From the NCBI RefSeq assembly GCF_007829525.1, contig NZ_VLJP01000001.1:260281-307014 (forward strand): a stretch of DNA of 46,734 nt, in the 5' to 3' direction. This document shows positions 46,649 to 46,734 of this stretch, piece after piece (within the stretch, counting starts at the first letter, position 1; the number at the start of each line of letters is the position of its first letter). The notes below the pieces were generated by a model. The model was not told the DNA's origin. It was given only the letters and a program-made list of their open reading frames with translations, and ran no database searches. This DNA is from Mesorhizobium sp. J18. GTDB taxonomy: Bacteria > Pseudomonadota > Alphaproteobacteria > Rhizobiales > Rhizobiaceae. A program made the position numbers and the translations under genes.

Positions 46649-46734
46649 ATGTTCAAGCAGTTGTTCGGCAGCGGCCGAAAGTCCAGCCAAACCACTATCG
46701 ATGCCGTCTATGAGCAAATCGTGGCGGAGGCGCG
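46649..46734 (+). CDS. Ubiquinol-cytochrome c chaperone-like protein, 3'-truncated
   Basis: The ATG at 46649 is preceded by GAAGGAGAGC, a strong ribosome binding site. The first 28 residues (MFKQLFGSGRKSSQTTIDAV and on) resemble the N-terminus of the ubiquinol-cytochrome c chaperone (CBP3/UQCC-like) family, which helps to assemble the bc1 complex and often neighbours bamE in Rhizobiales. The window ends before the domain, so the call rests on a short stretch and context. Confidence 0.65.
   Translation, partial: MFKQLFGSGRKSSQTTIDAVYEQIVAEA

Overview
The window looks like chromosomal core sequence from an alphaproteobacterium of the order Hyphomicrobiales (Rhizobiales), most like Brucella/Ochrobactrum or a near relative. 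The basis is gene content and order read from the translated proteins: a hemB / LdtR / L,D-transpeptidase / glyA-nrdR-ribD-ribE-ribH-nusB block, a Bpt-type aminoacyl-tRNA-protein transferase, a Mg-type HemB, a K+-independent H+-pyrophosphatase, a class II DAHP synthase and an alphaproteobacterial ParC. No database search was possible, so the genus is an inference. No insertion sequence, integrase, phage gene or CRISPR array was seen. GC is uniformly high and nothing stands out as recently acquired.

Layout, left part (1-20 kb): a truncated alpha/beta hydrolase, class I fumarase, a large L,D-transpeptidase facing a TrkH potassium channel subunit, a Tat-type L,D-transpeptidase, a small glycine-rich repeat protein, tRNA-Val(CAC) with its promoter, gph, rpiA, a DUF2059 protein, glutathione reductase and class II DAHP synthase. 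Then come two unrelated lipid kinases (YegS-like and DgkA) around a GFA-domain protein, glutamine-dependent NAD synthetase, a ClpP paralogue, an ArsR-AHSA1 pair with a visible operator, pyroglutamyl-peptidase and an unrecognised exported protein.

Middle (20-34 kb): parC; a divergent pair of DJ-1/PfpI-fold genes (one membrane-anchored, one an AraC-type regulator) with the same core motif; a Pho-box-like array ahead of an LTA-synthase-like membrane phosphotransferase; a HerA-like ATPase; and a minus-strand run hemB, RDD protein, SLC13/RCK permease, bpt, EamA exporter.

Right part (34-46.7 kb): a plus-strand block of an enoyl-CoA hydratase-family hydrolase (TTG start), a DUF6163-like membrane protein overlapping it by one base, the MarR-type regulator LdtR and its likely target LdtP. 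It is followed by glyA, nrdR, ribD, ribE, ribH, nusB, an MFS transporter and hppA, with several stop/start overlaps. A strong bidirectional terminator separates hppA from bamE, and the window ends inside a gene resembling the ubiquinol-cytochrome c chaperone.

Envelope maintenance recurs: three L,D-transpeptidases (two with twin-arginine signals), LdtR, BamE, two lipid kinases and an LTA-synthase-like enzyme. The best leads for something undescribed are the divergent DJ-1-fold pair, the Pho-box-like array at 25033-25067, the glycine-rich repeat protein, the orphan HerA-like ATPase and the unrecognised exported protein at 18940-20130. None of these amounts to a clearly novel multi-gene system on sequence alone.
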